Of a stretch of DNA of 64,000 nt, positions 7,557 to 18,360 are shown in pieces. The position numbers were made by a program, and so were the translations under genes. Source of the DNA: Polycladomyces subterraneus (GTDB taxonomy: Bacteria > Bacillota > Bacilli > Thermoactinomycetales > JIR-001); NCBI RefSeq assembly GCF_030433435.1, contig NZ_JANRHH010000035.1:62001-126000 (forward strand). Reading direction: 5' to 3'. The first letter of the stretch is position 1; each line of letters opens with the position of its first letter. The notes under the pieces were generated by a model. That model made no database searches. It had not been told where the DNA came from and saw only the letters and a program-made list of their open reading frames with translations.

Positions 7557-8150
7557 GGACTCAGGAAACGTACGCTAGGAGCCATTTTTGATCAAAAAGC
7601 CTATTTACGGGGTTCGACCAAGATACATGTAAAATCTACGGTTTCAGATGGGGTAAAAAGTAAAGCCATTTTGCATCATGGGTTTTCAGATATCTGGTAA
7701 CATACATTAACGGAGATCTCTGTGAACCTTTAACACCGACCGCCAACTCTCGGCATTCGATCCTCAAATGACTCAAGTATGGCATCCCAAAGCGAGGACT
7801 AGGAAGAATATAATCCAGTGATCCATAGTTTCTGGGATTGTTATACTTATAAAAAGGGAGGGTTCGATGGATGAACGCCTTATAGGTCTAAGTTTGGGGT
7901 TTACGGAGCAATTCATCATGTTTCAATTTCCTGTTTTTAGTGCGAATAGGAATAGATTATTTCATTGCAGGAGAATGGAGGATACGCTGAAGGGAGTTTT
8001 TAAAAAGAAAGAATTGAATCACTTCGCTATGAAATCAATCACTGTTGGTAGGCAGAGGGGTATAGCAATGATGCCTGCTTTTTTGAGTCACTCGCAGAAG
8101 AAGTTCCAACGATATAACCAGACTGACAAACGAAAGGTGGGATGTTCGGC
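7557..8150. other. Region without a supported gene
   Basis: A 98-codon frame at 7867-8163 has an AGGGAGGG site before its ATG, but its composition and lack of any recognisable pattern make it weak. Nothing else is seen. Confidence 0.3.
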
Positions 8151-8709
8151 GTGCGGATTTTAGCATTGTACGGGAGCACCCGGAAGGGAGGAAACTCGGA
8201 ACTGCTAGCGGATATCATCGTGGACGGGTTGCATTGCACAAAGATTCACTTGATGGACCAGACGATCCAGCCAATCCGGGATCAACGGCATGACCCCAAA
8301 GGGTTCATGCCGGTCCACGATGACCATCCCCGATTGGTCCGGGAGATGCTCTCCCACGACATCGTTTGCAACACCGATTTACTGGTACGGAATGTCGGGG
8401 ATCATGAAAAACTTTATCGACCGCTGGTCTATGTACTACGCGGACCTCACCTTTAAAGAACGGATGAGTGAAAAAGAGGCGATCGTTGTCATCACTGGGG
8501 GCGACAATCCCCTTGTGAAAGGATTTCCGCTGATTCAGCAATTTTACTGGATTTTTGACTTTATGGGAATGCGTTTCATCAATTATGTTATCGGGCAAGG
8601 CAACGAACCGAATGATGTCCTGAAGGATTACAACGCCCTGACCAAAGCGGAACAGATCAACCATTCCTTAAAAATGAGAAGCTCGATTACTTCAAACCAA
8701 TTCGAATAG
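8151..8709 (+). pseudogene. NADPH-dependent FMN reductase / flavodoxin-fold gene, frameshifted
   Basis: The N-terminal part has the FMN phosphate loop LYGSTRKGGNSE; the C-terminal part has FATPIYWYGMSGIMKNFIDRW and continues to the stop at 8707-8709. The two lie in different frames that meet at about 8362-8368 (ATCGTTTGCA), where two bases appear lost or one gained. Repaired, the product is ~186 residues, normal for the NAD(P)H:quinone or FMN oxidoreductase family. GTG at 8151 with AGGTGGG upstream is the preferred start. Confidence 0.75.
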
Positions 8710-8875
8710 TCCAGGGTTTCCCTCCAGAAAAAAGGGAAAGTGATTGGCCAGCCAAAAACAGAGGGCTCTTACTTTCCCTTTTTTGCCCTCTAAACCGATC
8801 TTTCAAGGCTTCGATCCATTTCTGTTGTTCTTTGACCAGCCGTTGGGGCGAAAGACGTAGGCAAAGTACACTGCA

Positions 8876-8946
8876 CTAGGGCGTGTCTACAATAGGGGGG
8901 GGATCCTGGAAAGCCAATTTGATCTATTGATTGCCAGACACGCATT
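8876..8946. repeat. Short internally deleted copy of the dispersed CTAG element
   Basis: Left end CTAGGGCGTGTCT and right end CCAGACACGCATT are inverted and enclose only ~70 bases. The ends match the terminal repeats of the larger copies at 11915-12117, 45953-46190 and 61602-61853. The rest of 8710-9041 carries no gene. Confidence 0.6.
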
Positions 8947-9041
8947 GGAGAGGAAATTGCCCGCGAGGGAAAATCTCATCACACCAATATCATCAGCCCC
9001 CGGCATTGCTGCACGGGGGCTGTACTCAAAATCCTCAACCT

Positions 9042-9560
9042 TTATTGCAGGGCTTTCTTGGCCGCTCCAATTGCCGCTTCGTAGTTGGGATGTTGGGCGA
9101 TTTCCGGTACGTATTCGGCATAGACCACCTTGTCGTTTTGGTCGATGACGAATACCGCACGCGCCAACAAACGCAGTTCTTTGATCACAACGCCGTAAGC
9201 CGTGCCGAAGGAGAGATCGCGGTGATCCGACAGTGTCTGCACTTTGTCGATCCCCGCGGCGCCGCACCAGCGTTTCTGAGCGAACGGCAGATCCACGCTG
9301 ATCGTCAAAATGTGCACGCCTTCCAATTTTGCCGCTTCTTCGTTGAACCGACGGGTTTGCGCATCGCAAACACCCGTATCCAGCGACGGTACCACACTGA
9401 TGATACGTACGCTGCCCTTGGTATCGTCCAATGTCACTTCGGAGAGATCATTGGCCAACACCTTGAAGTTGGGGGCAACATCACCGACTTTGATTTCCGG
9501 TCCGATCAAGGTCACCGGATTGCCTTTGAAGGTGACCACACCTGTACGTTCTTGAGACAC
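9042..9560 (-). CDS. tpx: Thiol peroxidase (Tpx, atypical 2-Cys peroxiredoxin)
   Basis: 172 residues, the usual length. It reduces H2O2 and alkyl hydroperoxides using thioredoxin in the cytoplasm. The N-terminal [12 protein letters not shown], the peroxidatic motif [14 protein letters not shown] with C65, and the resolving C99 in KRWCG are all present. The GTG at 9558-9560 is chosen because GAGGAGG lies 9 bases upstream and it gives the family's N-terminus; an in-frame extension upstream is not homologous. It is divergent from a broken Crp/Fnr gene. Confidence 0.93.
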   Translation of the reverse strand: MSQERTGVVTFKGNPVTLIGPEIKVGDVAPNFKVLANDLSEVTLDDTKGSVRIISVVPSLDTGVCDAQTRRFNEEAAKLEGVHILTISVDLPFAQKRWCGAAGIDKVQTLSDHRDLSFGTAYGVVIKELRLLARAVFVIDQNDKVVYAEYVPEIAQHPNYEAAIGAAKKALQ

Positions 9561-9650
9561 GATGTCTACCTCCTCACCATTGTCCAGCGATTCTATCATA
9601 TCATGAAGAGAGAGAACAGGAAATTCCCATTGGTAGAATCGAGGGATCAA

Positions 9651-10346
9651 ATGCAGGAGAAGGATCGATTGCTCAGAAACATCCCCATCTTTTCGGGCGT
9701 ACCCAAAGACGAATGGCTCCATTTGTTTCCCAGTTGAAATTTCGGACGCTAAACAAACGTGAGATTGTATTTACGGAAGGAAGTCCGCGAACATACGTTT
9801 ATTTCATTCACAGCGGCTGTGTGAAAACGTACAAAACGGATGCCGACGGAAACAGATTACCCAAAGGGGGAGTGATTTCCTCACAACGGCTTATTCGGAC
9901 AACGCCCCTATTCGGCCACAGCAGAAGCCATCCAACGGACGGAGCTGTCGGCTCTGCCGGTTCGCGCCTTTGAAGAATGGCTGATCCACCGACCCGAACA
10001 GATGATGGAACTTTTGCGCACCTTGGGAGACAAGATTCAGTCACTAACAGAAAAGATGTTAATTCTCAGCCTGCATGAAACAGAACAACGCCTAATCTCC
10101 GTCCTGATTCAACTAGCCCAAACACACGGCGACATGAGAGAGTCGGGATGGCGCATCACCCTCCCGCTTACCCACCGTGAGTTGGCCCATTCCGTCGGTA
10201 CCTCCAGAGAGACAATCAACCGTTTGATGCGCAAACTCCAAAAAGAGGATATCGTCACCATGAACCAAAAGGAGTGTATCATTTTGGATCCTGCTCGGCT
10301 GTTGAAACGACGAAACAGTTTCGATCATGTCAAAGGTCTCGGTTGA
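9651..10346 (+). pseudogene. Crp/Fnr-family regulator, multiply frameshifted
   Basis: Three frames together spell a Crp/Fnr protein: [20 protein letters not shown], then [17 protein letters not shown]...YFIHSGCVKTYKTDADGN (cyclic-nucleotide-binding-like barrel), then FPHNGLFGQRPYSATAEA, and a C-terminal helix-turn-helix LTHRELAHSVGTSRETINR. Breaks lie near 9735 and 9880. No Fnr-type Cys cluster is visible. Repaired length is ~230 residues, normal for the family. Divergent from tpx. Confidence 0.8.
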
Positions 10347-10395
10347 CCCCGCCTTCCCATCCTTATGTCGATTTCCCGGGGAATTTCGAAATACG

Positions 10396-11268
10396 TCAAC
10401 CGTTAACCACTTCTCCTCCGTTGGGGTGCAATACCTGCCCCGACATGTACGACGCATCATCCGATGCGAGAAACACATAGCATGGTGCCACCTCGCTCGG
10501 TTGACCCGGCCGCTGCATCGGTGCGTTGGAGCCGAAGGTGGCTGTCTGTTCCGCGGTAAATGTCGAGGGGATCAGCGGTGTCCAAATCGGCCCCGGCGCT
10601 ACCGCGTTGACCCGGATGCCTTTCTGAATCAATGCCTGGGACAACGACCGGGTAAATGAAACGATCGCTCCTTTGGTTGATGAATAATCAAGCAAAATGG
10701 CATTCCCCCGGTAGGCGGTGATCGATGTGGTGTTGATAATGGCACTCCCTTCGCGAAGATGGGGCAACGCCGCCTGGGTGAAGTAGAAACAGGAGAACAC
10801 ATTGGTCTGAAATGTCCGCTCCAGTTGCTCCGGTGTGATTTGGGCGATGTCAAGCTGAGGATGCTGTTCGGCGGCATTGTTCACCAAAATATCCAACCGC
10901 CCCAATCGGCGAACCGTTTCTTCCACGGCGGATCGGCAAAACGACGGATACCGGATATCCCCTGAGATCAACACACACCGCCTGCCATGCGCCTCCACCC
11001 GTCGTTTTGTTTCCTCCGCGTCGACATGCTCATCCAGATAAACAATCGCCACATCCGCCCCTTCTTTGGCGTACGCGATCGCCACTGCCCGTCCAATACC
11101 GCTGTCACCACCGGTAATCAAGGCCGCTTTACCCTGCAATTTGCCGCTTCCGCGATAAGCAGGGTCCTCCGCTTTCGGCATCGGTACCATCTCCGCCTCG
11201 ATCCCCGGTTGCCGGGACTGATGTTGGGGAGGTTGTAACACTTTTTTGGGTTGGTTGCGTTCACCCAT
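10396..11268 (-). CDS. Short-chain dehydrogenase, general stress protein YdaD type
   Basis: 290 residues, cytoplasmic NAD(P)-dependent oxidoreductase. It has the Rossmann motif TGGDSGIG (52-59), NNAAEQHP, and the catalytic Tyr195-Lys199 in DYSSTKG. The N-terminal HQSRQPGIEAEM and the C-terminal QVLHPNGGEVV are hallmarks of the YdaD/YhxC group of general stress dehydrogenases; the physiological substrate is not established. The ATG at 11268 has AGGAG 9 bases upstream. Confidence 0.88.
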   Translation of the reverse strand: MGERNQPKKVLQPPQHQSRQPGIEAEMVPMPKAEDPAYRGSGKLQGKAALITGGDSGIGRAVAIAYAKEGADVAIVYLDEHVDAEETKRRVEAHGRRCVLISGDIRYPSFCRSAVEETVRRLGRLDILVNNAAEQHPQLDIAQITPEQLERTFQTNVFSCFYFTQAALPHLREGSAIINTTSITAYRGNAILLDYSSTKGAIVSFTRSLSQALIQKGIRVNAVAPGPIWTPLIPSTFTAEQTATFGSNAPMQRPGQPSEVAPCYVFLASDDASYMSGQVLHPNGGEVVNG

Positions 11269-11542
11269 CCTGATCACGCTCCTGTGGCTTGGCGTTTTCC
11301 TCCTTTCCCAGCCTTCCCGAACCGAACCGCCCACAAACCATGAAAAACCCCGTGATGACAAATCCTTACACAGTGGAATTTTGAAGGCACTCAGTGGAAA
11401 CACCTCTAGATGGGAAACGAAAAATGTCACTCGTCCTTGGACAAACGGTGAACTGTGATGGCCGCCACTGTGACCCCTCCCGATACGAGATACAGTGTAG
11501 ACAGAAGGACACCCAAAACCTGCTGCTGGGGAGGGAAAACCA

Positions 11543-11898
11543 ATGTCAGGCACCCAAACTACGACCCTATTTGAACGATTGGGAGGGGAAGAGGGAATCA
11601 TCGCCATCGTACGCACGTTTTATGACCGTGTGCTGAACGATCCGTTATTGCAACCATTTTTTCGTCATACGGACATGAAACACCAACGTCGTCACCAGAC
11701 ACAATTTCTCATCTACGCGACCGGTGGAGCTCCACGGTACACCGGCGTCACTATGAAAAAGGCCCATGAAAGCATTTCGACGCCGTCGTCGGTCACTTGG
11801 CGGAAGCACTGCGCCATCATCATGTGGAAGAGGAGGTCATCACAGAACTCTCATAACGATTGGAGCCTTTGCGAGGGGAAGTGGTGGAGGAGGGGTGA
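11543..11898 (+). pseudogene. Group I truncated haemoglobin, broken
   Basis: The first part (LFERLGGEEGIIAIVRTFYD...YATGGAPRYTGVTMKKAHE) is a clear truncated haemoglobin with Phe/Tyr B10-region residues and the GG..Y.G..M..AH motif. After AHE about eight codons (the proximal LxI segment) are missing and the frame changes; HFDAVVGHLAEALRHHHVEEEVITEL follows in another frame, with a TAA before RLEPLRGEVVEEG. So it has a small deletion, a frameshift and a nonsense codon, and is probably non-functional. Such globins handle O2 or NO. Confidence 0.8.
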
Positions 11899-11914
11899 TG
11901 TCGGATTCTTCCGA

Positions 11915-12117
11915 CTAGAGCATGCTTGGTGAATACTGTTCGATTGCTTTCCCGGCTCATTCCACCTGCGCCCTGCAAGGAAGCAGGCCATGGCCGCTCC
12001 GACCTGGAGCGCAGGGTGCGGGCAAAGTACGCTTCGCTGAGAGGAGGTTGCCCTCAATTTCATTCCTGTGCTTTCCGGGTCTTCGCTCACTTTACGGACT
12101 AACCAGACACGCCCTAG
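11915..12117 (+). repeat. Dispersed CTAG-bordered element, copy A (203 bp)
   Basis: Bordered by CTAG on both sides. Its inverted ends read AGCATGCTTGGT (left) and GGCGTGTCTGGT (right, reverse complement). The interior has blocks shared with other copies: TTGCTTTCCCGGCTC, CCACCTGCGCCCTGCA, GCGGGCAAAGTACGCTTC. No coding capacity. It behaves like a miniature inverted-repeat element. Confidence 0.75.
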
Positions 12118-12401
12118 CGATTGGAGTGTAGGAGAGTCACTCAGTGAAAGGAAACCGGATTTCCCGCCAGACGACAATCGCCAACCGCTACGATGCGCAG
12201 GCGGGAAACGGTAGGGGGTGGAGGGGTGTTATACTGATCAGCATCTCACAACCTCCTCCCACATCCAGAAGTGAACCATCACGGTTCCCTATTTTCGTTT
12301 ATTAACGATAGCGCAAAAGGGGCTCAATCTCCACTACACAGGTTTTTGATACAATTCATTTGGTTTCGGGAAACACACCTTTCCCCAAGGAGGGGGTCCC
12401 T

Positions 12402-13163
12402 TTGGCGAAAACACTGGAGACACTCACCCAGCTGACAGTCAAGTTGGCGGAAAATGAGGAGGAACGGCAACAAGTCTACCGATTGCGCTATCGGGTGTTT
12501 GTCGAGGAAAAGAACAACCGTTTGTTGGCGAACCCCCAAAAGGAAGAATACGACAGCTATGACACTTATTGCGACCATTTGATCGTCGTGGACCATGCCG
12601 TTGGGGAAGTGATTGGGACGTATCGTTTGTTGCCGGGTGATCGGGTACAGCGGCACTGCGGCTTTTATTCCGAATCGTTATTTGATCTTTCCGCGTTTCG
12701 GACATGGTCTTCGATGACGTTGGAGTTGGGAAGGAGTTGTGTCGCACCGGAGTACCGCGACGGGAAAACGATACAGTATTTGTGGGCGGGTATCGCGGAT
12801 TATTTGCAACAACACCGTTTTCGCTACCTGATCGGTTGTGCGAGTCTACCGCTATCGGAGCTAGAAGAGCTGAACTGCATCTACAGTCTCATGCACCGGA
12901 ATGGGGTGCTGACCGACCAATTTGGTATTCGGCCCATTCCCAGTCGAAAAGTTGAAGGGTTGAAGCTTGTCGATATAGAAGGGCGGGAGAAAGACATCAT
13001 GAGCAAACTGCCGCCACTTCTCAAAGGATATTGTCGATTGGGGGCCAAACTGGCGATCGAACCCGCTTATGATCCGGTCTTTTCCAACTTCGTTTGGCTG
13101 GTGGTCTTGGAAACCTCCCAAGTGATACGCCGGTATCGACGTCGCTTTTTGGATGGAAGGTGA
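12402..13163 (+). CDS. GNAT-fold N-acyltransferase (OlsB-like / Acetyltransf_5)
   Basis: 253 residues. Motifs such as YRLRYRVFVEE, CDHLIVVD, GTYRLLPGD, LELGRSCVAPEYRDGKTI and the C-terminal GYCRLGAKLAIEPAYDP match the long-chain acyl-ACP-dependent N-acyltransferase family that includes ornithine-lipid synthase OlsB and N-acyl amino acid synthases. The acceptor cannot be read from sequence, and no OlsA-like partner is adjacent. TTG at 12402 is preferred because AAGGAGGGGG lies 5-6 bases upstream. A single-gene unit. Confidence 0.8.
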   Translation: MAKTLETLTQLTVKLAENEEERQQVYRLRYRVFVEEKNNRLLANPQKEEYDSYDTYCDHLIVVDHAVGEVIGTYRLLPGDRVQRHCGFYSESLFDLSAFRTWSSMTLELGRSCVAPEYRDGKTIQYLWAGIADYLQQHRFRYLIGCASLPLSELEELNCIYSLMHRNGVLTDQFGIRPIPSRKVEGLKLVDIEGREKDIMSKLPPLLKGYCRLGAKLAIEPAYDPVFSNFVWLVVLETSQVIRRYRRRFLDGR

Positions 13164-13409
13164 ACATTGTACGAATGGATTACCAGATGATTGAAGGATA
13201 CAAACGGTCTCGCGGTTGTTGCGGCGAATGCCGCGTCTTTTCGTTGAAGGGCGATGTCAACTGCTAGCTTGTGGTTGTAAGCAGGGGCTGTTTCGGTTAG
13301 GTTCTCCGTATCCTCACCGGATCCATGGAGACAGGGTAATGTGTATGGGTATGATCACCTTTCCTCTCTCCCCCTTGCTTTCCAGACCTCTTCCTCAAGA
13401 AGCCGGGGA

Positions 13410-14399
13410 TTACTTACTGCCATCCAGCCGTACCTTATACCCCGACAAAAAAGACAAGAGCACATGTGCCGCCGTTTTGACAGAGAGCATGCCAACGTCC
13501 CGGAACGGGTCCAGACAAACCAGATCCAACGCACGTACCTTCTCTTCTTTTCCCAGCCGATACACCGCTTCAAACAGCTCCCACGAAACCATACCGCCAG
13601 GAGATGGTCCGGGAGAACCAGGTAAAAAGGCCAGATCCAACACATCGATATCCACCGTTACGTAAATCAGGTCAACCGACCGGTTGAGCATATGCAGAAC
13701 TTCCGACAGAATGCGGCCCAACCCTTCCTTTCTTACTTGGTGCATCGTATAGAAGTTGATGCCTTGTTCTTTTACATAGTCCCGATACGCCAATGCATTG
13801 GCGAAACTATGAATCCCGATCTGAAACACGTGACCGCCTTCGACCGCCCTCGATTCCAACAAACCGCGGATGGGCGTCCCATTGCTGGGACCACCGTCCT
13901 CCAGATTACGCACGTCGAAATGGGTGTCGAATTGGATCAATCCAATCGTTTTGCCAGCATGATGACGGGCGAAGGCCTGTACGGACGGACAGGTGATCGA
14001 GTGGTCTCCACCCACGATCAACGGGAGAAAACAGGGAAACGCAGCCGTCCGTTCGTACAGCTCGCTCATTCCCCGTAATATGTTTTGATGGCAGCGGGAA
14101 ATGTCTGTTGTGTGCATCCGGATGTTGCCCACATCCCTCACCTTCATCAGGGACAAATCCACGTCGTGATCAGCATCATAAGGGGTAAACGAACGCCAAC
14201 AGGTACGGATCGCGTCAGGTGCTTCGCTGGCCGCCGAAGGGCTGATCGATGAGCGCGAAAGGGGAACGCCCACAATCCCTGCCTCCACCTCTTCCTTTCC
14301 GTCCCAGGGTGCGATCCACTGACTCACCTTCCAATCCATCCGATCCGCCCCTCCGCGACAATCGATCAAACGTGGCGGCTCAATATATTGAAACGACAT
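13410..14399 (-). CDS. hutG: Formimidoylglutamase (HutG), arginase/ureohydrolase family
   Basis: 329 residues. It cleaves N-formimidoyl-glutamate to glutamate and formamide, the last step of histidine degradation. The manganese-site motifs of the ureohydrolase family are visible: GGDHSI, FDTHFDV and VDIDVLDLAFLPGSPGPSPGG. The assignment to HutG over agmatinase rests on the nearby hutI and hutU on the same strand. GAAAGGATG lies just before the ATG. A terminator sits ~33 bases upstream of the start, so it may be controlled separately from the genes before it. Confidence 0.85.
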   Translation of the reverse strand: MSFQYIEPPRLIDCRGGADRMDWKVSQWIAPWDGKEEVEAGIVGVPLSRSSISPSAASEAPDAIRTCWRSFTPYDADHDVDLSLMKVRDVGNIRMHTTDISRCHQNILRGMSELYERTAAFPCFLPLIVGGDHSITCPSVQAFARHHAGKTIGLIQFDTHFDVRNLEDGGPSNGTPIRGLLESRAVEGGHVFQIGIHSFANALAYRDYVKEQGINFYTMHQVRKEGLGRILSEVLHMLNRSVDLIYVTVDIDVLDLAFLPGSPGPSPGGMVSWELFEAVYRLGKEEKVRALDLVCLDPFRDVGMLSVKTAAHVLLSFLSGYKVRLDGSK

Positions 14400-14432
14400 C
14401 CGTCATCATCCTTTCTACCGACTCATTCGACA

Positions 14433-14463
14433 AAAAAAACCACCGCTTTCTAGAAAAGCGATG
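14433..14463 (-). terminator. Terminator or attenuator in front of hutG
   Basis: CATCGCTTT/AAAGCGGTG hairpin followed on the minus strand by eight T, between 14481-15164 and hutG. With only ~33 bases from the T-run to the hutG start there is hardly room for a separate promoter, so read-through control is possible. Confidence 0.75.
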
Positions 14464-14480
14464 GGGCAGAGTATCTCTCG

Positions 14481-15164
14481 TCATATCTCGTGGAACGATT
14501 CTCCTTCTTCCACCGGCGGTTCAAACCCTGCCGCTGCTTCTTCCAGGGCGGCCGACGCTGTTTCCCATGCTTCCCATTCCACCTGATTGGGCACCTGAAA
14601 CGCTTCCACCGTGGCCAGATTTCGCGCCCGACGCGCTTCCCGTTCCAAACGAGATGCCAGTTGATGAAACCGTGCCCGCACACGCTGTTCAAAGCGCTCC
14701 TGTCCTTGTTCCTTGCAATAGGTTAAGCAGTTGGGACACATCATCCATTTCGGCGTCCCATCCACATACAGATCACCAAACATCGCCCCGGCATAGAAAC
14801 GGTCCTCGATCCCGCAAAAGTCGCAATGCAATTCCTTTTTTCCGGTCATAAATCCCAGCTTCAGACTTACCTGCCGTTGATCCCGCTCCACATGAATTTC
14901 ATTGCTCTTCTTTTTCTCCACCACTTTAAAGAATTGTTGGATCAGGTCTTTGACATTCTCTTTGGAAATCGGGGACTTCAAACGAGCAAACTGCCTTTTC
15001 AACCGTGCGAACGGATTGCTGTTTTCCGCAGGCTCTTCCTCTGTCTCCTCTTCTTTCTCGTGGTCATGGACAATGACGAGAAATTGGGACAACTCCTCAG
15101 TCTCATTGTTTTCCCGCTCATCGATAACTTCCAATTCCGGCACCTGTTTTTCCATCGGTTCCAT
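14481..15164 (-). CDS. Zinc-ribbon protein of unknown function inside the hut cluster
   Basis: 227 residues in three parts: an acidic, Glu-rich N-terminus (1-60), a basic middle segment, and a CDFC...CPNC pair spaced ~30 residues apart (116-150 region) that should bind zinc. A long Arg/Glu/Ala helix and an acidic tail follow. No signal peptide or membrane segment. The ATG has GAGGGGG upstream. No family recognised; its placement between hutI and hutG may be coincidental. Confidence 0.6.
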   Translation of the reverse strand: MEPMEKQVPELEVIDERENNETEELSQFLVIVHDHEKEEETEEEPAENSNPFARLKRQFARLKSPISKENVKDLIQQFFKVVEKKKSNEIHVERDQRQVSLKLGFMTGKKELHCDFCGIEDRFYAGAMFGDLYVDGTPKWMMCPNCLTYCKEQGQERFEQRVRARFHQLASRLEREARRARNLATVEAFQVPNQVEWEAWETASAALEEAAAGFEPPVEEGESFHEI

Positions 15165-15342
15165 CGCGATTCCCCCTCTGAGCGATCCTTGTTAATCCTA
15201 AAGCTACTCGGTGCTGGTTCTGATTCCCTGCCGGTCTCCGAAACTAGACAAAAAGAGGTGGAAACCGCTTTGTTGCGACACGAATATCCCGTCATAGGGC
15301 GACACAACCCTCCGAGTGCCGCATGTTTTTGACCCGTCTTCA

Positions 15343-16659
15343 TCACTGCCGGACAAGCTGCCCATTTTTCACCACTGCTCGACCTTTTTTGATGACCGTG
15401 TCGATCAGGTTGATACCGAAATGATACTGTAAAAACGCGTAATGAGGGGCATCGAGCAGAACCAGATCCGCCTGTTTTCCTTCTTCCAGACTGCCAATCT
15501 TCCGTCCCCGCCCGATAGCGTGTGCCGCGTTGATCGTTGCCGCCGAAATCGCTTCAGCCGGTGTCATTTTCATGTGCAAACAGGCAAGGTTAAGAATCAT
15601 CGGCATCGACATGGTCGGTGATGAACCGGGGTTGCAATCCGTCGATAAGGCCACCGCCACTCCGGCCTCGATCATGTCGCGCGCCCGGGCAAACGGGGCC
15701 ATCAGATAAAAAGCGGTGCCTGGCAACAGGACAGCGATCACGCCGGTATCCGCCAATCGGCGAATACCGCGATCCGATACCCTCAGCAAATGATCGGCCG
15801 AGATGGCCCCCAACTCCGCGGCCAATTCGGCACCACCCATCGATTCCATCTCATCGGCGTGAATTTTGGGCATCAGTCCGTGCCTTTTGCCCGCCTCCAG
15901 TACGCGTCGAGACTGCTCAAGCGAAAAAACGCCTTTCTCGCAAAACACATCACAAAACTCGGCCAGTCCCTTGTCCGCCACTTGCGGAATTATCTCATCC
16001 ACCACAATGTCCACATATCGGTCGGGATTGTTTCGATACTCCTCTGGAACCGCATGCATCCCCATAAAAGTGGACACCACGTCGACCGGATGGGTTTCAT
16101 GCAGTCGACGAGCCACCCGCAACTGTTTCCACTCATGTTTCCAGTCCAATCCGTAACCGCTTTTGGCTTCTACTGTGGTCACCCCATATTGCAAAAATCG
16201 ATCCAGCCGGCTGGATGCTTGCCGGAGCAATTCTTCCTCGGTCGCCTGTCGCGTTTGCCGCGTTGTAGCCAGAATGCCGCCCCCCGCCTGCAAAATCTCC
16301 AGATAGGTGGCGCCTTGCAACCGCATTTCCAGCTCGTACTCCCGCGTGCCGGCAAAAACGAGATGGGTGTGTGGGTCCACCATCCCCGGCATGACCACTC
16401 GACCACCGGCATCGATCACATCCACTTCGGCTTCCACTTCGACTTCCACTTCGACTGAGAGTCGCTCCCCCCAACGTTGGCGAATCCGGTTCCACACTTC
16501 TTGTTCCGTACCGACGGCCGCGATGGTTTCCCCTTCGATCGCCACACACCCGTTTTCGATGATGCCTAAGTCGGATAGAGCCGATCCCGTTTTCGGCCGG
16601 TCACTGGCACCGCACAAGGTCAACAGTTGCCCGATATTGTGAATAATGAGTCGGTTCAA
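15343..16659 (-). CDS. hutI: Imidazolonepropionase (HutI)
   Basis: 438 residues; the amidohydrolase that opens 4-imidazolone-5-propionate to N-formimidoyl-glutamate in histidine degradation. It has the metal motif [10 protein letters not shown], the KSGYGL and HADEM segments, and [15 protein letters not shown]. It is longer than usual because of an insert made of [13 protein letters not shown] near residue 70, encoded by a short GAAGTGGAAGTC-type tandem repeat. The start is TTG overlapping the hutU stop (TTGA), with GAGAGG 8 bases upstream, so it is translationally coupled to hutU. Confidence 0.93.
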   Translation of the reverse strand: MNRLIIHNIGQLLTLCGASDRPKTGSALSDLGIIENGCVAIEGETIAAVGTEQEVWNRIRQRWGERLSVEVEVEVEAEVDVIDAGGRVVMPGMVDPHTHLVFAGTREYELEMRLQGATYLEILQAGGGILATTRQTRQATEEELLRQASSRLDRFLQYGVTTVEAKSGYGLDWKHEWKQLRVARRLHETHPVDVVSTFMGMHAVPEEYRNNPDRYVDIVVDEIIPQVADKGLAEFCDVFCEKGVFSLEQSRRVLEAGKRHGLMPKIHADEMESMGGAELAAELGAISADHLLRVSDRGIRRLADTGVIAVLLPGTAFYLMAPFARARDMIEAGVAVALSTDCNPGSSPTMSMPMILNLACLHMKMTPAEAISAATINAAHAIGRGRKIGSLEEGKQADLVLLDAPHYAFLQYHFGINLIDTVIKKGRAVVKNGQLVRQ

Positions 16660-18329
16660 TGGCGATCGCCTCTCAACATCGGGATCTTCACTCCGTGATG
16701 CCGCGCCATTTCCACAGCCCGTTCATATCCCGCATCGACATGGCGAGCGATACCCATTCCCGGATCGCTCGTCAGGACGCGTTCCAACCGCCGACCCGCC
16801 TCCGGCGTTCCGTCGGCCACGACTACCATCCCGGCATGCAGGGAATATCCCATGCCGACACCACCGCCATGATGAACGGACACCCAACTGGCTCCGTTGA
16901 CGGCATTGATCAGGGCGTTCAGAATCGGCCAATCGGCGATGGCATCGCTCCCGTCCTTCATTCCCTCTGTCTCTCGGTTGGGAGAGGCAACTGAACCGCA
17001 ATCCAGATGATCCCTGCCGATGACGATGGGAGCGGAAAGTTCCCCTTTGGCCACCATCTCGTTGATGATCCGACCGAATCGGGCGCGCTCCCCGTATCCC
17101 AGCCAACAGATGCGGGCAGGCAATCCCTGGAACTGCACGTGTTGTTGGGCCATGTCAATCCATCTCACCAACCGGTGATTGCTGGCAAATTCCCGCAGGA
17201 TTACTTCGTCCGTTTTGCGAATATCCTCAGGATCGCCAGAGAGCGCCACCCAGCGGAACGGCCCCTTGCCCTCACAAAAAAGCGGACGGATGAATGCCGG
17301 AACGAATCCGGGGAAATCAAATGCATCCTTTATCCCTTCTTCCCATGCCATCTGCCGGATGTTATTGCCGTAGTCGAACACGACCGCCCCCCGTTTTTGC
17401 ATGTCCAGCATCGCCCGAACGTGTTTGGCCATACTCTCCTTCGCCCGCTTGACGTATCCTTGAGGGTCCTGTTTGCGCAGATCAGCCGCTTCATCCAGTG
17501 TCATACCTTCCGGTAGATATCCGTGGAGGGGATCGTGAGCGGAGGTTTGATCGGTGACCAGATCCGGGATTTCTCCTCGCCGGACCAGTTCGGGCAACAC
17601 CTGGGCCGCATTGCCCAACAAACCGATAGACAGCGGTTTTCTCTCTGCTACAGCTTGTTTGGCCATCTCCAGGGCTTTCTCCAGCGAGTCGGTCCGAACG
17701 TTCAAATACCGGGTCTGAATACGGCGCTCGATCCGGGCCGGATCGCACTCGACGACGATGACCACCCCTTCGTTCATCGTCACCGCCAATGGCTGGGCGC
17801 CTCCCATCCCGCCCAAACCAGCGGTGACGGTCCATGTCCCCTTCAATGTGCCACCGAAATGCTGTCGGGCCGCTTCCGCAAACGTCTCATATGTTCCCTG
17901 CAGAATCCCTTGCGTGCCAATGTAGATCCAGCTTCCCGCCGTCATCTGCCCGAACATGATCAATCCCTTTTGCTCCAATTCCCGAAACGTCTCCCAATTG
18001 GCCCAGGCGGGCACCAGATTGGAGTTGGCCAACAACACTCGCGGCGCATCGGGATGGGAGCGGAACACCGCCACCGGTTTGCCCGACTGTACCAAGAGCG
18101 TCTCGTCATTCTCCAACTCCTGCAACGAAGTCGTGATGGCATTGAAACATTCCCAGTTGCGCGCAGCCTTGCCGATCCCACCGTATACGACCAATTCAAC
18201 GGGGTTCTCCGCCACTTCGGGGTCCAGATTGTTCATCAGCATTCGAAGCGCTGCTTCTTGCACCCACCCCTTGGCTGTCAGACTGTTCCCCCGCGGCGCG
18301 CGGATCACCCGGTCCGGCTTCACCTGCAT
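16656..18329 (-). CDS. hutU: Urocanate hydratase (HutU)
   Basis: 557 residues, full length; converts urocanate to imidazolonepropionate with bound NAD+ in the cytoplasm. Family blocks [72 protein letters not shown] and [13 protein letters not shown] are all present. The ATG at 18329 is chosen over a GTG six codons upstream because GGAAGGGG lies 5 bases before it. First gene of the hut unit here; hutH (histidine ammonia-lyase) and hutP are not in the window. Confidence 0.95.
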   Translation of the reverse strand: MQVKPDRVIRAPRGNSLTAKGWVQEAALRMLMNNLDPEVAENPVELVVYGGIGKAARNWECFNAITTSLQELENDETLLVQSGKPVAVFRSHPDAPRVLLANSNLVPAWANWETFRELEQKGLIMFGQMTAGSWIYIGTQGILQGTYETFAEAARQHFGGTLKGTWTVTAGLGGMGGAQPLAVTMNEGVVIVVECDPARIERRIQTRYLNVRTDSLEKALEMAKQAVAERKPLSIGLLGNAAQVLPELVRRGEIPDLVTDQTSAHDPLHGYLPEGMTLDEAADLRKQDPQGYVKRAKESMAKHVRAMLDMQKRGAVVFDYGNNIRQMAWEEGIKDAFDFPGFVPAFIRPLFCEGKGPFRWVALSGDPEDIRKTDEVILREFASNHRLVRWIDMAQQHVQFQGLPARICWLGYGERARFGRIINEMVAKGELSAPIVIGRDHLDCGSVASPNRETEGMKDGSDAIADWPILNALINAVNGASWVSVHHGGGVGMGYSLHAGMVVVADGTPEAGRRLERVLTSDPGMGIARHVDAGYERAVEMARHHGVKIPMLRGDRH

Positions 18330-18360
18330 GCGATCCCCTTCCTTCACCTTTATTGAGAAC

